Assembly (NCBI GenBank): GCA_029260195.1
Contig: JAJDDS010000084.1
Span: 1 to 5,622 of the forward strand
Direction: 5' to 3'
Source of the DNA: Phycisphaerae bacterium
GTDB lineage: Bacteria > Planctomycetota > Phycisphaerae > UBA1845
Length of the DNA: 5,622 nt
Part shown: one piece after another, positions 1 through 5,622 of the stretch
How positions within the stretch are numbered: the stretch's first letter is position 1
Layout of the letters: each line of letters opens with the position of its first letter
Notes under the pieces: model-generated
Told to the model about the DNA's origin: nothing
What the model saw: the letters and a program-made list of their open reading frames with translations, nothing else
Databases searched by the model: none
Program-made: the position numbers and the translations under genes

Positions 1-534
1 TTGCAGGTGTTGGACGACGGGCGTTTGACCGACGGCCATGGACGCACCGTGGACTACCGAAACACGATCGTGGCGATGACGTCCAACATCGGCGGCGAGC
101 ACATTCAGCAGCTCATCGAAAGCGGCCACGACGACGCGCCGGCCCTGGATCTTGAGATCGAGATGCGCATCAAGGAGGATCTCAAGAAGATGTTTCGTCC
201 GGAGTTCCTCAACCGAATCGATGAAACCGTAATCTTCCACCAGCTCACGCGTGAAGACCTGGTGAAGATTACGGAGATTCAAGCGGCCTACCTGCACCAG
301 CGACTTGCCGAGCGCGACCTGAAGCTGGTCATCACCGCAGCGGCCACGCAGAAGCTCGCCACGGACGGTTTCGACCCGGCCTACGGAGCAAGACCTCTGA
401 GGCGCCTCATCCAACAAGCCATCGAAAACCCGCTCGCAAAACGTATCTTGTCCGGCGACTTCGGCCCGGGGGACACGATTACGGTGGACGTGCACGGCGC
501 GGCATTTGTATTCGCGAACCGCGAGAGCGACTAG
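1..534 (+). CDS. clpB: ClpB disaggregase, C-terminal part (5' end outside window)
   Basis: C-terminal 177 residues of the cytoplasmic AAA+ disaggregase ClpB, which with DnaK/DnaJ/GrpE threads aggregated proteins through its hexameric pore. The window opens inside the second nucleotide-binding domain, so the TTG at position 1 is an internal Leu codon and not a start. Visible landmarks are the conserved LQVLDDGRLTDG segment at residues 1-12, sensor-1 Asn29 in MTSN, the arginine finger Arg72 in FRPEFLNRIDE (65-75), and sensor-2 Arg131 in GARPLRR (129-135). The small C-terminal subdomain follows, and the protein ends at a normal place for the family. The sequence between sensor 1 and FRPEFLNRIDE fits ClpB better than ClpC or ClpA. 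The Walker A/B motifs and the coiled-coil middle domain lie upstream and cannot be checked. No truncation or frameshift is seen. The next plus-strand feature is an IS starting about 110 bases after the stop. Confidence 0.95.
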   Translation: MQVLDDGRLTDGHGRTVDYRNTIVAMTSNIGGEHIQQLIESGHDDAPALDLEIEMRIKEDLKKMFRPEFLNRIDETVIFHQLTREDLVKITEIQAAYLHQRLAERDLKLVITAAATQKLATDGFDPAYGARPLRRLIQQAIENPLAKRILSGDFGPGDTITVDVHGAAFVFANRESD

Positions 535-645
535 CGCTCCGGTGTTCACCGGTGGTTGCGTCGCGACACGGGAGCATACCCGAGCCCCTCAATCTTTTGA
601 TTTGACAGCCAGCACATACGTTCTACCCCGCCATACACCCGGCGC
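535..645. other. Spacer between clpB and the IS
   Basis: This non-coding gap contains a short perfect inverted repeat at 539-552 (CCGGTG-TT-CACCGG), five bases after the clpB stop. It could form a small hairpin but has no following T-run, so it is at most a weak terminator candidate. A TTGACA hexamer sits at 602-607, but no convincing -10 element lies 16-18 bases downstream. In the frame of the transposase the stretch is open and encodes a short FDLTASTY-like peptide, discussed under findings. I see no RNA gene here. Confidence 0.5.
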
Positions 646-648
646 TAG

Positions 649-662
649 CCCAACCTTCGCAC
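649..662 (+). repeat. Left terminal inverted repeat of the IS
   Basis: The sequence CCCAACCTTCGCAC is a perfect 14-base inverted match to 1859-1872. It is followed by GGTTTGAG, resembling the TTTTGAG found at the same inner position of the right end with a one-base length difference. Such ends are the transposase binding and cleavage sites. Confidence 0.88.
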
Positions 663-673
663 GGTTTGAGAAA

Positions 674-1789
674 ATGACGGGTCGAATCTGCGTTGGTGGA
701 TACGGGAACGTGGTGATCGCGTTGATCGTGACCACTGACGGACTGCCCCTGGCCTACGAAGTGTTCTCCGGGAATACACTGGATAAGACGACACTGAAGC
801 CGTTCCTGGACAAGGTCGAGAAACTGTATGGCAAGGCCCGTCGGGTATGGGTGATGGACCGGGGCCTTCCGACGGAAGCGACGCTGGAGGCGATGCGCAG
901 CGAGGGCGTGGCCTATCTGGTCGGCACGCCGCGGAGCCTGCTGAGCAAACTCGAAAAGGACCTGGTCGATCGCCCGTGGGAGGAGGTTCACGACGGCGTG
1001 CGGGTGAAGCTCCTGCCCCGGGAGAATGAGTTCTACGTCCTGGCCCGCAGCGTGGATCGGCGGAAGAAAGAAACGGCCATGCGACGGCGGAAGCTCAAAC
1101 AACTGATTCACGGTTTGAACCGACTCAAGCGAAGGACGATCAGCCGCGATACGTTGCTCAAGAAAGTGGCGGTCCTGCAGCGCGATGCCGGTCGCGTTGC
1201 GCGCTTGGTGAAAGTGCGCGAGCCGAAAGCCGACGAACCGGTGAATCGCCAGACGTTTGTATGCACGTCTGATCGATCGGCGTGGAAGAAGGCGTTGGAT
1301 CGTGACGGGTGCTACATGCTGCGTGCCTATCTGCCGCCCGAACAGATGCCGAAAGCGATTGTCTGGGAGCAACAAGCGCCGGTGTTGTGGTCGTGGTACA
1401 CGCAGTTGGTTCACGTGGAGGAAGCATTCAAGACGCTCAAGAGCGATCTTGGCCTGCGTCCGATTCACCACCAGATCGAGCGTCGTGTGGAGGCGCACAT
1501 CTTCGTCGCGTTCCTGTCCTACTGCCTGACGGTGACGTTGCGGATGCGGCTCAAGGTTGCCGCGCCGGGCTTGACGCCGCGGGCGGTGCTGAAGTCTCTG
1601 TCGGCCATCCAGTTGGTGGACGTGCATGTCCCCATCACGGACGGCCGCGAGCTGGTCATGCCCCGTTACACGGAACCGGAGGCGGAGCAGGCGATGATTC
1701 TGGAGAAGCTGAACCTGCGGCTTCCGAAGCAACCGCCGCCGCGCATTCGAAGCGGAGAAACCATCATGCCGCCGCCCCCTTCAACGTGA
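674..1789 (+). pseudogene. IS1634-like DDE transposase, N-terminally truncated
   Basis: This frame encodes the C-terminal two thirds of a DDE transposase of the IS4 superfamily, the enzyme that cuts and joins IS ends. The first in-frame ATG inside the element is at 674, a few bases past the left repeat, with only a weak GAG as ribosome-binding signal. It would give 371 residues, against roughly 500 or more for intact relatives. Recognisable family sequence begins abruptly at residue 13 (VVIALIVTTDGLPLAYEV). The second catalytic Asp is Asp62 in WVMDRG. The catalytic Glu is Glu249 in a Y-(2)-L-(3)-E-(6)-K version of the YREK signature (Tyr242, Leu245, Glu249, Lys256), followed by SDLGLRPIHH. 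The segment that should hold the N-terminal domain and the first catalytic Asp (YDLTSTYF type) is absent from the element, so the product is probably inactive in catalysis. No internal stop or frameshift occurs, suggesting a fairly recent deletion. The frame stays open upstream to 506 (TTG inside clpB), which is not a plausible start. Confidence 0.82.
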
Positions 1790-1858
1790 CTTTGTAGTGC
1801 AGACCTTGGGGGTCAAAACGCCCGTGCCGACCCCGCCAACGCGGTTCAACCCTCAAAA
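1790..1858. other. Right sub-terminal region of the IS
   Basis: Non-coding tail of the element between the transposase stop and the right repeat. It contains GGGGTC at 1809-1814 and GACCCC at 1829-1834, which could pair as a 6-bp stem with a 14-base loop. Its inner part, read in reverse, resembles 684-700 near the left end. No T-run marks it as a terminator. Confidence 0.45.
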
Positions 1859-1872
1859 GTGCGAAGGTTGGG
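1859..1872 (-). repeat. Right terminal inverted repeat of the IS
   Basis: The sequence GTGCGAAGGTTGGG is the exact reverse complement of 649-662. Outside it lies GTAAG, which does not repeat the left flank (GGCGCTAG) beyond the dinucleotide TA. Confidence 0.88.
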
Positions 1873-1933
1873 GTAAGAGGCATCACGAGCCTTTGGTCAG
1901 CCGGGACGACTTGATGATCGGGTCGAAAAGTGG

Positions 1934-4522
1934 TCACGGAGTGGCGGCGTCGCGTTCCCGACGGAGGTCTGCGATCCAGCGGGCGGCTTCGATGGTTCGG
2001 TCGTCGTCGTCGCCGTGCTGTTGTTGGAGGAGCGCGTGGCTTCTGACGAGATGAAGCTCGGCCTCTTCGTAGCGGCGGAGTTGCATGAGGCATCGGCCGA
2101 GCTCGTTGATGGTGGTGACGGTTCGTGGGTCGTCGGGGGGGAGTTTTCGTTTTTGAATATCGAGGCATTCCCGCAGCAGGGACTCGCGAGTCTGGTGGTC
2201 GTCCAGCCCGCGGTGGCAGCTGGCGAGGTTCCAGAGTGTGTTCGTGACGGAGGGGTGATCGTCGCCCAGTTGTTCGCGTTGGAGGGTGAGCACTTCGATG
2301 AAGAGGGGTTTGGCTTCGGCGTATTTCTCCGTGGTCGCGAGCAACGCGGCGAGATTCCCGAGCGTGCGGAGGAGGATCGGATGGTCGCTCGCGAGTATCT
2401 TGCGATAGGTCGCGAGGGCGTCGCGGAGATTGGCGGCTGCCCCGTCGTAGTCGCCCAGGTGGGTGAGATCGACGGCGAGGTTGTTTCGCGCCTGCGCGGT
2501 GTCGGGGTGGTCGTGGCCTAGTCGGCGTGCGCGGATCGCGAGGGCTTCTTCGAGGAGCGGTTTCGCGGCGGCGGGATCGCGGGCGGCCATTCGGATGCCG
2601 GCGAGATTGTTGAGGCTTTCAGCCACATCGAGAGAGTCGCTTCCCAGGAGTTCGCGGCGCATTTCGAGGGCTTGCCTGCAGAGTGCCTCAGCTTCTTCAA
2701 GCTGAGCGTTGGCGCGTTTGAGGACGCCCATGTTGTTGAGTGAGCGTGCGACGCGAGCGTGTCGATCTCCAAAGAGCGCTCGGTCGAGCGTGAGGGCTTC
2801 GTTGAACAGAGGTTCAGCCTGGTCGTATCGTCCCTGTTGGTACCGCAGCGTGGCGAGATCGCTGATGCTCTCGGAGACCTCGGTGTGAGGATCGTGGTGG
2901 ACTTCTCGGCGCAGTCTCAGCGATTGGACGAGATGTCGTTCCGCCTCGTCGTACAGCCCGAGACTGGTATAGGCTGCGCCGACCGTGGCGTGAACGGTGG
3001 CGGCGACGCGCGGTTCCTGACTGAGGTCGTCATCGATTCGTCCGGCGGCTTCGTCGAGTGCTTCGCGGACGGTGATGTCGCGTCCTTCGGCGTAGGCGGG
3101 GTCGACGGAGGAGAAGACGGTTTTGAGGAACTCGATGGCGCGTTCGGCTTTGAGGGCTTCCGATTGGGCGTGGTCTTGCGCGAAAATGGCTGCGTCCCGT
3201 TGTTGACGGGCGACGCGCGCCTGCCAGGTCGTGCCGGCGATGCCGCCGATGAGCGCCAGGGCGAGGGCGATGGTGGCGGTGGCGAGGAGCGTGTGGCGGC
3301 GAAAGAACTTCCCGGTGCGATAACCGAGCGTGTCCCGACGGGCGATGACCGGTAGGCGGTCGAGATGGCGAAGGATGTCCTCGGCGAACTGGGCGGCCGA
3401 CGCGTAGCGCCGAGTCGGTTCCTTGCGCATGGCCATCATGACGATGTTATCGAGGTCGCCCGCGAGTCTCCGGCGCAGTTTGGCGGGTTGATCGCCGCGT
3501 GCTTCTGCGACGGTGGCGGGGGTGACTTGGGAGCGGGTGGAACCGTCTCGGAAGACGATTTGCTCGGTGCGCACGACGGCGGTGCTGGGTTTGACGGGGT
3601 CGCGCTCGCAGACGGTCCGTTCGATTTCGTGGGGCGCGCTGTCGCTGACGCGGTAGGGGCGGTGGCCGGTGAGCAGCTCGTACAGGATGACGCCGAGGGA
3701 ATAGACGTCGGTGGCGACCGTGACCCGCTCTCCTTTGATGTACTCCGGGCTGGCGTATTGGGGCGTCATCAATCGTTGGACGGCCGCGGTGACGTCATCC
3801 GGTCGGGCGTTGGGTGAGGGGTCGAGCACCTTGGCGATGCCGAAGTCCAACAGCTTGGGCGTGCCATGGATGTCAACGAGGATGTTTGCCGGCTTGAGGT
3901 CGCGGTGGACGATGAGATTCTGATGGGCGTATTGGACGGCGGAGCAAACGGCGCAAAATAACCTGAGGCGCTGGCTCGTGCTGAGCTTCTGTTCATCGCA
4001 GTACTGATGGATAGGCTGGCCGTGGACGTACTCCATGACCAGGTACGGCGTGCCGTCGTCGGTCGTACCTCCGTCGAGGAGTTTGGCGATGTTGGGGTGA
4101 CTGAGGTTGGCGAGCGTCTGGCGTTCGCTGCGGAAGCGGCGGACGATGTCGTCGGAGACCATGTGCCCGTTGATGAGTTTGAAGGCGACTTGTTGATCGA
4201 ACTGCCCGTCGGATCGCTCGGCCAGGTAGACGGTTCCCATGCCTCCGACCGCGATTTTCCCGATCAGCGTGTATCGTCCGATGCGGGAGCCGACGAGCGT
4301 TGTTTGGGGGGGATGCGTTCCGGCTTGTAGAAGTTCATCGGCTGCGGGTGTCGCGAAAATGTCGGGGGCGTGCTCGGCCGATGTCATGATCGCTTCGACT
4401 TCGCTCTGCAAAGCCGGGTCGCCCGCGCAGGCTTCGGAGAGCAGGGCTTCGCGTCCGTCGGCGTTCAGGTCGTAGGCGCGATCGACTAGATCCTTGACTT
4501 TCCACCAGCGTGAGTCGTCCAC
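1934..4522 (-). CDS. Ser/Thr protein kinase with one membrane helix and C-terminal TPRs
   Basis: An 862-residue receptor-like Hanks-type kinase. I start it at GTG 4522, one base after the sigma stop, because family-like sequence begins here (DDSRWWKVKDLVDRAYDL) and AAGGG lies 8 bases upstream; the open frame further 5' only shadows the sigma gene. Residues 1-80 form the short helical segment usual before this kinase type. The catalytic domain spans about 84-388: Gly-rich loop 91-96, Lys115, alpha-C Glu133, HRDLKPAN 206-213 with catalytic Asp208, DFG 226-228, SPE 258-260 and Asp272 of TDVYSLG. All core catalytic residues are present. One hydrophobic helix at about 411-429 follows the basic KFFRRH, so the kinase should be cytoplasmic and the TPR part outside the membrane. 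Eight TPRs of 42 residues fill about 505-850 and probably bind a protein or peptide ligand. Substrate unknown; the adjacent sigma factor is the obvious candidate. The first glycine of the loop is Ala91. Confidence 0.95.
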   Translation of the reverse strand: MDDSRWWKVKDLVDRAYDLNADGREALLSEACAGDPALQSEVEAIMTSAEHAPDIFATPAADELLQAGTHPPQTTLVGSRIGRYTLIGKIAVGGMGTVYLAERSDGQFDQQVAFKLINGHMVSDDIVRRFRSERQTLANLSHPNIAKLLDGGTTDDGTPYLVMEYVHGQPIHQYCDEQKLSTSQRLRLFCAVCSAVQYAHQNLIVHRDLKPANILVDIHGTPKLLDFGIAKVLDPSPNARPDDVTAAVQRLMTPQYASPEYIKGERVTVATDVYSLGVILYELLTGHRPYRVSDSAPHEIERTVCERDPVKPSTAVVRTEQIVFRDGSTRSQVTPATVAEARGDQPAKLRRRLAGDLDNIVMMAMRKEPTRRYASAAQFAEDILRHLDRLPVIARRDTLGYRTGKFFRRHTLLATATIALALALIGGIAGTTWQARVARQQRDAAIFAQDHAQSEALKAERAIEFLKTVFSSVDPAYAEGRDITVREALDEAAGRIDDDLSQEPRVAATVHATVGAAYTSLGLYDEAERHLVQSLRLRREVHHDPHTEVSESISDLATLRYQQGRYDQAEPLFNEALTLDRALFGDRHARVARSLNNMGVLKRANAQLEEAEALCRQALEMRRELLGSDSLDVAESLNNLAGIRMAARDPAAAKPLLEEALAIRARRLGHDHPDTAQARNNLAVDLTHLGDYDGAAANLRDALATYRKILASDHPILLRTLGNLAALLATTEKYAEAKPLFIEVLTLQREQLGDDHPSVTNTLWNLASCHRGLDDHQTRESLLRECLDIQKRKLPPDDPRTVTTINELGRCLMQLRRYEEAELHLVRSHALLQQQHGDDDDRTIEAARWIADLRRERDAATP
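1973..3010 (-). repeat. Eight tandem 42-residue TPR units within the kinase gene
   Basis: Motifs of the form xLNNLAx recur with exact 42-residue (126-base) spacing: SISDLAT at 552, SLNNMGV at 594, SLNNLAG at 636, ARNNLAV at 678, TLGNLAA at 720, TLWNLAS at 762 and TINELGR at 804, with a weaker first unit near 510. Each unit also carries a G-x-Y/hydrophobic-x-x-A-E/K turn, and most have an L-G-x-x-H-P-like linker. The 42-residue period is that of the TPR_10/TPR_12 (kinesin-light-chain-like) class and not the 34-residue classical TPR. The units are diverged in sequence, so this is protein-level and not DNA-level repetition. Confidence 0.88.
3233..3295 (-). other. Transmembrane segment of the kinase
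   Basis: Residues about 410-430 of the kinase are almost wholly Ala, Leu, Ile, Thr and Gly. They are preceded by a basic cluster (KFFRRH) and followed by TTWQARVARQQRD. The positive-inside rule puts the kinase domain in the cytoplasm and the TPR array on the far side. No second hydrophobic segment and no N-terminal signal peptide are seen. Confidence 0.8.
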
Positions 4523-4523
4523 G

Positions 4524-5174
4524 TCAGTTGCCCTTGCTGATTTCACGGTGAAGCCAACCCTTGGCGAACAGCGACTCGCGATCCACGGTGCGCGGCGAGA
4601 TCTCGAGCAGCTCAGCCGTTTGCGGAACGGTGAGTCCGGCGAAGAATCGCAGCTCGACGATGCGCGCCTGTTGCGGGTCGATGACGGCCAGTTTGGAGAG
4701 GGCTTCGTCGAGGGCGATGAGGTCGATGGACCGTTCCTCGATCGCAGCCACGACGTCGTCCAGCGCCACCTTGGCGACGCCCCCGCCTCGTTTGGCGGCG
4801 CGGCGGTGGATGGCGTGGTTGACGAGAATTTGGCGCATGGCTTTTGCGGCGACGCCAATGAAGTGGGCGCGGTCGCGCCAATCGATTTTGTCGCCCCGGT
4901 GGACTAATTGCAGATAGGCTTCGTGAACGAGCGCGGTGGGCTGAAGCGTGTGATCAGCCCGTTCGTCATGCATGTAGCGGTCCGCGAGGCGGTGCAGTTC
5001 GTCGTACACCAGCGGCAGCAGGCGCTCGGCCGCTCGTTCATCTCCACGCCCCGCATCGCTGAGCATCCGGGTGACTTCGCCGGCTCTCGGATGTATTGGG
5101 CCGTTCGCGAAAACCCGAGGGATTTCATGGCGTGATCCGCGTCCGTTTTTTGCGTTAGCCTTTGGAACGGGCAT
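4524..5174 (-). CDS. ECF-type RNA polymerase sigma factor (TIGR02999/Sigma70_ECF-like)
   Basis: A 216-residue extracytoplasmic-function sigma factor that would direct RNA polymerase to a specific regulon. Region 2 covers about 34-122, starting at EVTRML, with LLPLVYDELHRLADRYM (52-68) and the signature HTLQPTALVHEAYLQL (75-90). Region 4 covers about 152-210, with LDEALSKLAVIDPQQARIVELRFFAGL and the helix-turn-helix VPQTAELLEISPRTVDRE (183-200). I chose ATG 5174 because a purine-rich G tract lies immediately upstream; a GTG at 5240 is possible but adds 22 residues unlike the family. Even so, about 30 residues precede region 2, longer than usual. The TGA overlaps nothing but ends one base before the kinase GTG, indicating an operon with coupled translation. 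No anti-sigma gene is present in the window. In region 4, Ser201 stands where relatives often have Trp (VxREW). The acidic cluster of classical region 2.2 is replaced by Gln78-Pro79-Thr80. Confidence 0.93.
   Translation of the reverse strand: MPVPKANAKNGRGSRHEIPRVFANGPIHPRAGEVTRMLSDAGRGDERAAERLLPLVYDELHRLADRYMHDERADHTLQPTALVHEAYLQLVHRGDKIDWRDRAHFIGVAAKAMRQILVNHAIHRRAAKRGGGVAKVALDDVVAAIEERSIDLIALDEALSKLAVIDPQQARIVELRFFAGLTVPQTAELLEISPRTVDRESLFAKGWLHREISKGN
4531..4535 (-). promoter_or_regulatory. Ribosome-binding site of the kinase
   Basis: AAGGG on the minus strand lies 8 bases before GTG 4522, inside the last codons of the sigma gene. It supports this start over the upstream open frame and supports coupled translation of the two genes. 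Confidence 0.6.
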
Positions 5175-5175
5175 G

Positions 5176-5186
5176 CCCCCCCCTTT
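5176..5186 (-). promoter_or_regulatory. Ribosome-binding site of the sigma gene, with G8 tract
   Basis: The minus strand reads AAAGGGGGGGG, then one C, then ATG 5174. The AAAGG part is a good Shine-Dalgarno match about 7-11 bases from the start, and the eight G residues fill the spacer. This decides the chosen start. Confidence 0.6.
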
Positions 5187-5467
5187 CGGTGTGGGAAATG
5201 CGGCGGCTCGGAAGTGAAAACGGCAAGCGCGTGAAAACACCCAATCTGGGCGATCTCTCGCACTCGACCCGCGCGGCTGTCGCCGATGCGGAAATGTGTT
5301 GCTGATCTGTAACTCGTGTGTTCACAGTAAGTTGCGGCATCGGTCATCGCCTGTTCGGAGCCATGGAGACTAGGTTGATACTCACAGCACGCAACATGCC
5401 ATTTAGACGAGTCGGGGCACACGTTGATACCCACGGGACTCCGCCTACACGCGGCGAGGCGGGCTCG
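5187..5467. other. Leader/promoter region upstream of the sigma gene
   Basis: About 280 bases with no convincing gene. It must hold the promoter of the minus-strand sigma-kinase unit, but no clear -35/-10 pair is visible on either strand; an ECF or phylum-specific promoter would not be recognisable by eye. A 12-base direct repeat, GTTGATAC(T/C)CAC, occurs at 5374-5385 and 5423-5434. A minus-strand open frame runs through the region but has no family-like sequence and overlaps the sigma gene in another frame, so it is not called. Confidence 0.5.
5374..5434. repeat. Pair of 12-base direct repeats GTTGATACYCAC
   Basis: Copies lie at 5374-5385 (GTTGATACTCAC) and 5423-5434 (GTTGATACCCAC), with 11 of 12 bases identical and starts 49 bases apart. 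They lie about 200-260 bases upstream of the sigma start and just before a possible plus-strand start at 5468. They could be a paired protein-binding site, but chance is not excluded. Confidence 0.35.
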
Positions 5468-5622
5468 ATGAGCGGCGCTTCCCGTCCGGACCGGCACGGA
5501 CCCTTGGTTCCGTCGCTGCTGGCCGACCCGGTTCGGCGGATGCCCGGCTGCGCCTTGGCTTGGCGGGATGGCGAATCACGGCAGACACTGGCTTTTCTGT
5601 CGCCGTCGCCGACCTCTGCGAC
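5468..5622 (+). CDS. Possible start of an unrecognised gene, running off the window
   Basis: An ATG at 5468 opens a frame of 51 codons that is uninterrupted to the window end. It begins MSGASRPDRHGPLVPSLL and continues with a GCALAWRDGESRQTLAFL stretch. A GAGG lies about 10 bases upstream. If real, it would be divergent from the sigma gene. I do not recognise the protein. The frame is short and high-GC DNA often stays open by chance, so this is a weak call; the stretch could equally be non-coding. Confidence 0.25.
   Translation, partial: MSGASRPDRHGPLVPSLLADPVRRMPGCALAWRDGESRQTLAFLSPSPTSA

Larger units (their letters stand above)
646..1875 (+). mobile_element. IS4-superfamily (IS1634-like) insertion sequence, internally deleted
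   Basis: The element is delimited by CCCAACCTTCGCAC at 649-662 and its exact reverse complement at 1859-1872. The match extends to 17 positions with one mismatch if the flanking TA on each side is included (646-662 and 1859-1875). Weaker inverted similarity continues inward; for example, GCGTTGG at 690-696 is mirrored by CCAACGC at 1836-1842. A single transposase frame fills the interior. At about 1.23 kb the element is short for its transposase type, which usually needs about 1.5 kb or more, and the missing part corresponds to the transposase N-terminus. No target-site duplication longer than the shared TA is visible, so the insertion may be old or the flanks rearranged. The insertion lies between two converging genes. 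The family name comes from transposase motifs and is less certain than the boundaries. Confidence 0.8.

Noticed and set aside
539..552. Rho-independent terminator of clpB
   Set aside because: The 14-base inverted repeat allows only a short stem with a tight loop and lacks a T-run, so it is mentioned within the spacer but not called as a terminator.
602..630. TTGACA promoter between clpB and the IS
   Set aside because: The -35-like hexamer stands alone: the sequence 17 bases downstream is ACCCCG, with no TATAAT-like match at acceptable spacing.
623..1732. Long minus-strand open frame (369 codons) opposite the transposase
   Set aside because: It mirrors the transposase codons, is rich in Arg, His and Gln with no family-like motif, and is a typical antisense shadow in GC-rich DNA.
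640..1881. Target-site duplication flanking the IS
   Set aside because: Only the dinucleotide TA is shared directly at the two edges; it is self-complementary and may belong to the inverted repeat, so no duplication can be claimed.
1876..1933. Terminator for the sigma-kinase unit
   Set aside because: No stem followed by T residues was found on the minus strand in the 58 bases between the kinase stop and the IS.
4523..4858. N-terminal 112-codon extension of the kinase
   Set aside because: This stretch overlaps the sigma gene region 4 in another frame, is Ser/Arg/Pro rich without family likeness, and the GTG at 4522 has a good ribosome-binding site and the family-typical beginning.
2015..4907. 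Several plus-strand open frames of 70-198 codons opposite the kinase and sigma genes
   Set aside because: Their composition (Val/Gly/Glu or Arg/Ser rich) follows from the real minus-strand codons, none has recognisable domains, and the minus-strand genes are unambiguous.
4904..5497. Minus-strand 197-codon open frame overlapping the sigma N-terminus
   Set aside because: It overlaps the sigma gene out of frame, is rich in Cys/His/Arg, and shows no recognisable domain; most of it is leader DNA.
1..5622. CRISPR array, tRNA or rRNA genes
   Set aside because: No regularly spaced DNA repeats were seen and no tRNA- or rRNA-like segments were recognised; the 126-base period inside the kinase gene is protein-level TPR repetition.

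Overview
The window looks like chromosomal DNA from a GC-rich, complex-signalling bacterium, most likely a member of the Planctomycetota, with Acidobacteriota the main alternative. This rests on gene types: an ECF sigma factor of the TIGR02999/Sigma70_ECF type next to a large Ser/Thr kinase with a single membrane segment and C-terminal TPRs. It is an inference without any database search.

Layout, left to right. Positions 1-534 (+) hold the last 177 codons of clpB, the ATP-dependent disaggregase. A 111-base spacer follows. Positions 646-1875 hold a small insertion sequence bounded by a 14-bp perfect terminal inverted repeat. Its IS4-superfamily/IS1634-like transposase lacks the N-terminal part and looks like an internal-deletion derivative. 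After a 58-base gap, the minus strand carries a two-gene unit read right to left: an ECF sigma factor (5174 to 4524) and a receptor-like Ser/Thr kinase with a transmembrane helix and eight 42-residue TPRs (4522 to 1934). The two genes are one base apart. The last 450 bases hold the sigma gene's leader, two copies of a 12-base direct repeat, and a doubtful plus-strand open frame running off the end.

How the parts may work together: the sigma and kinase genes look translationally coupled, and no anti-sigma gene is visible. The sigma factor has a Gln-Pro-Thr sequence where classical ECF factors carry an acidic cluster in region 2.2. That fits a module in which the kinase activates the sigma factor by phosphorylation, as shown for EcfP/PknT in Vibrio; here it is inference only. 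ClpB and the IS are unrelated neighbours. The IS sits between two converging genes and interrupts neither.

Nothing in the window is clearly an undescribed system. The most interesting items are the sigma/kinase module and the structure of the deleted IS.
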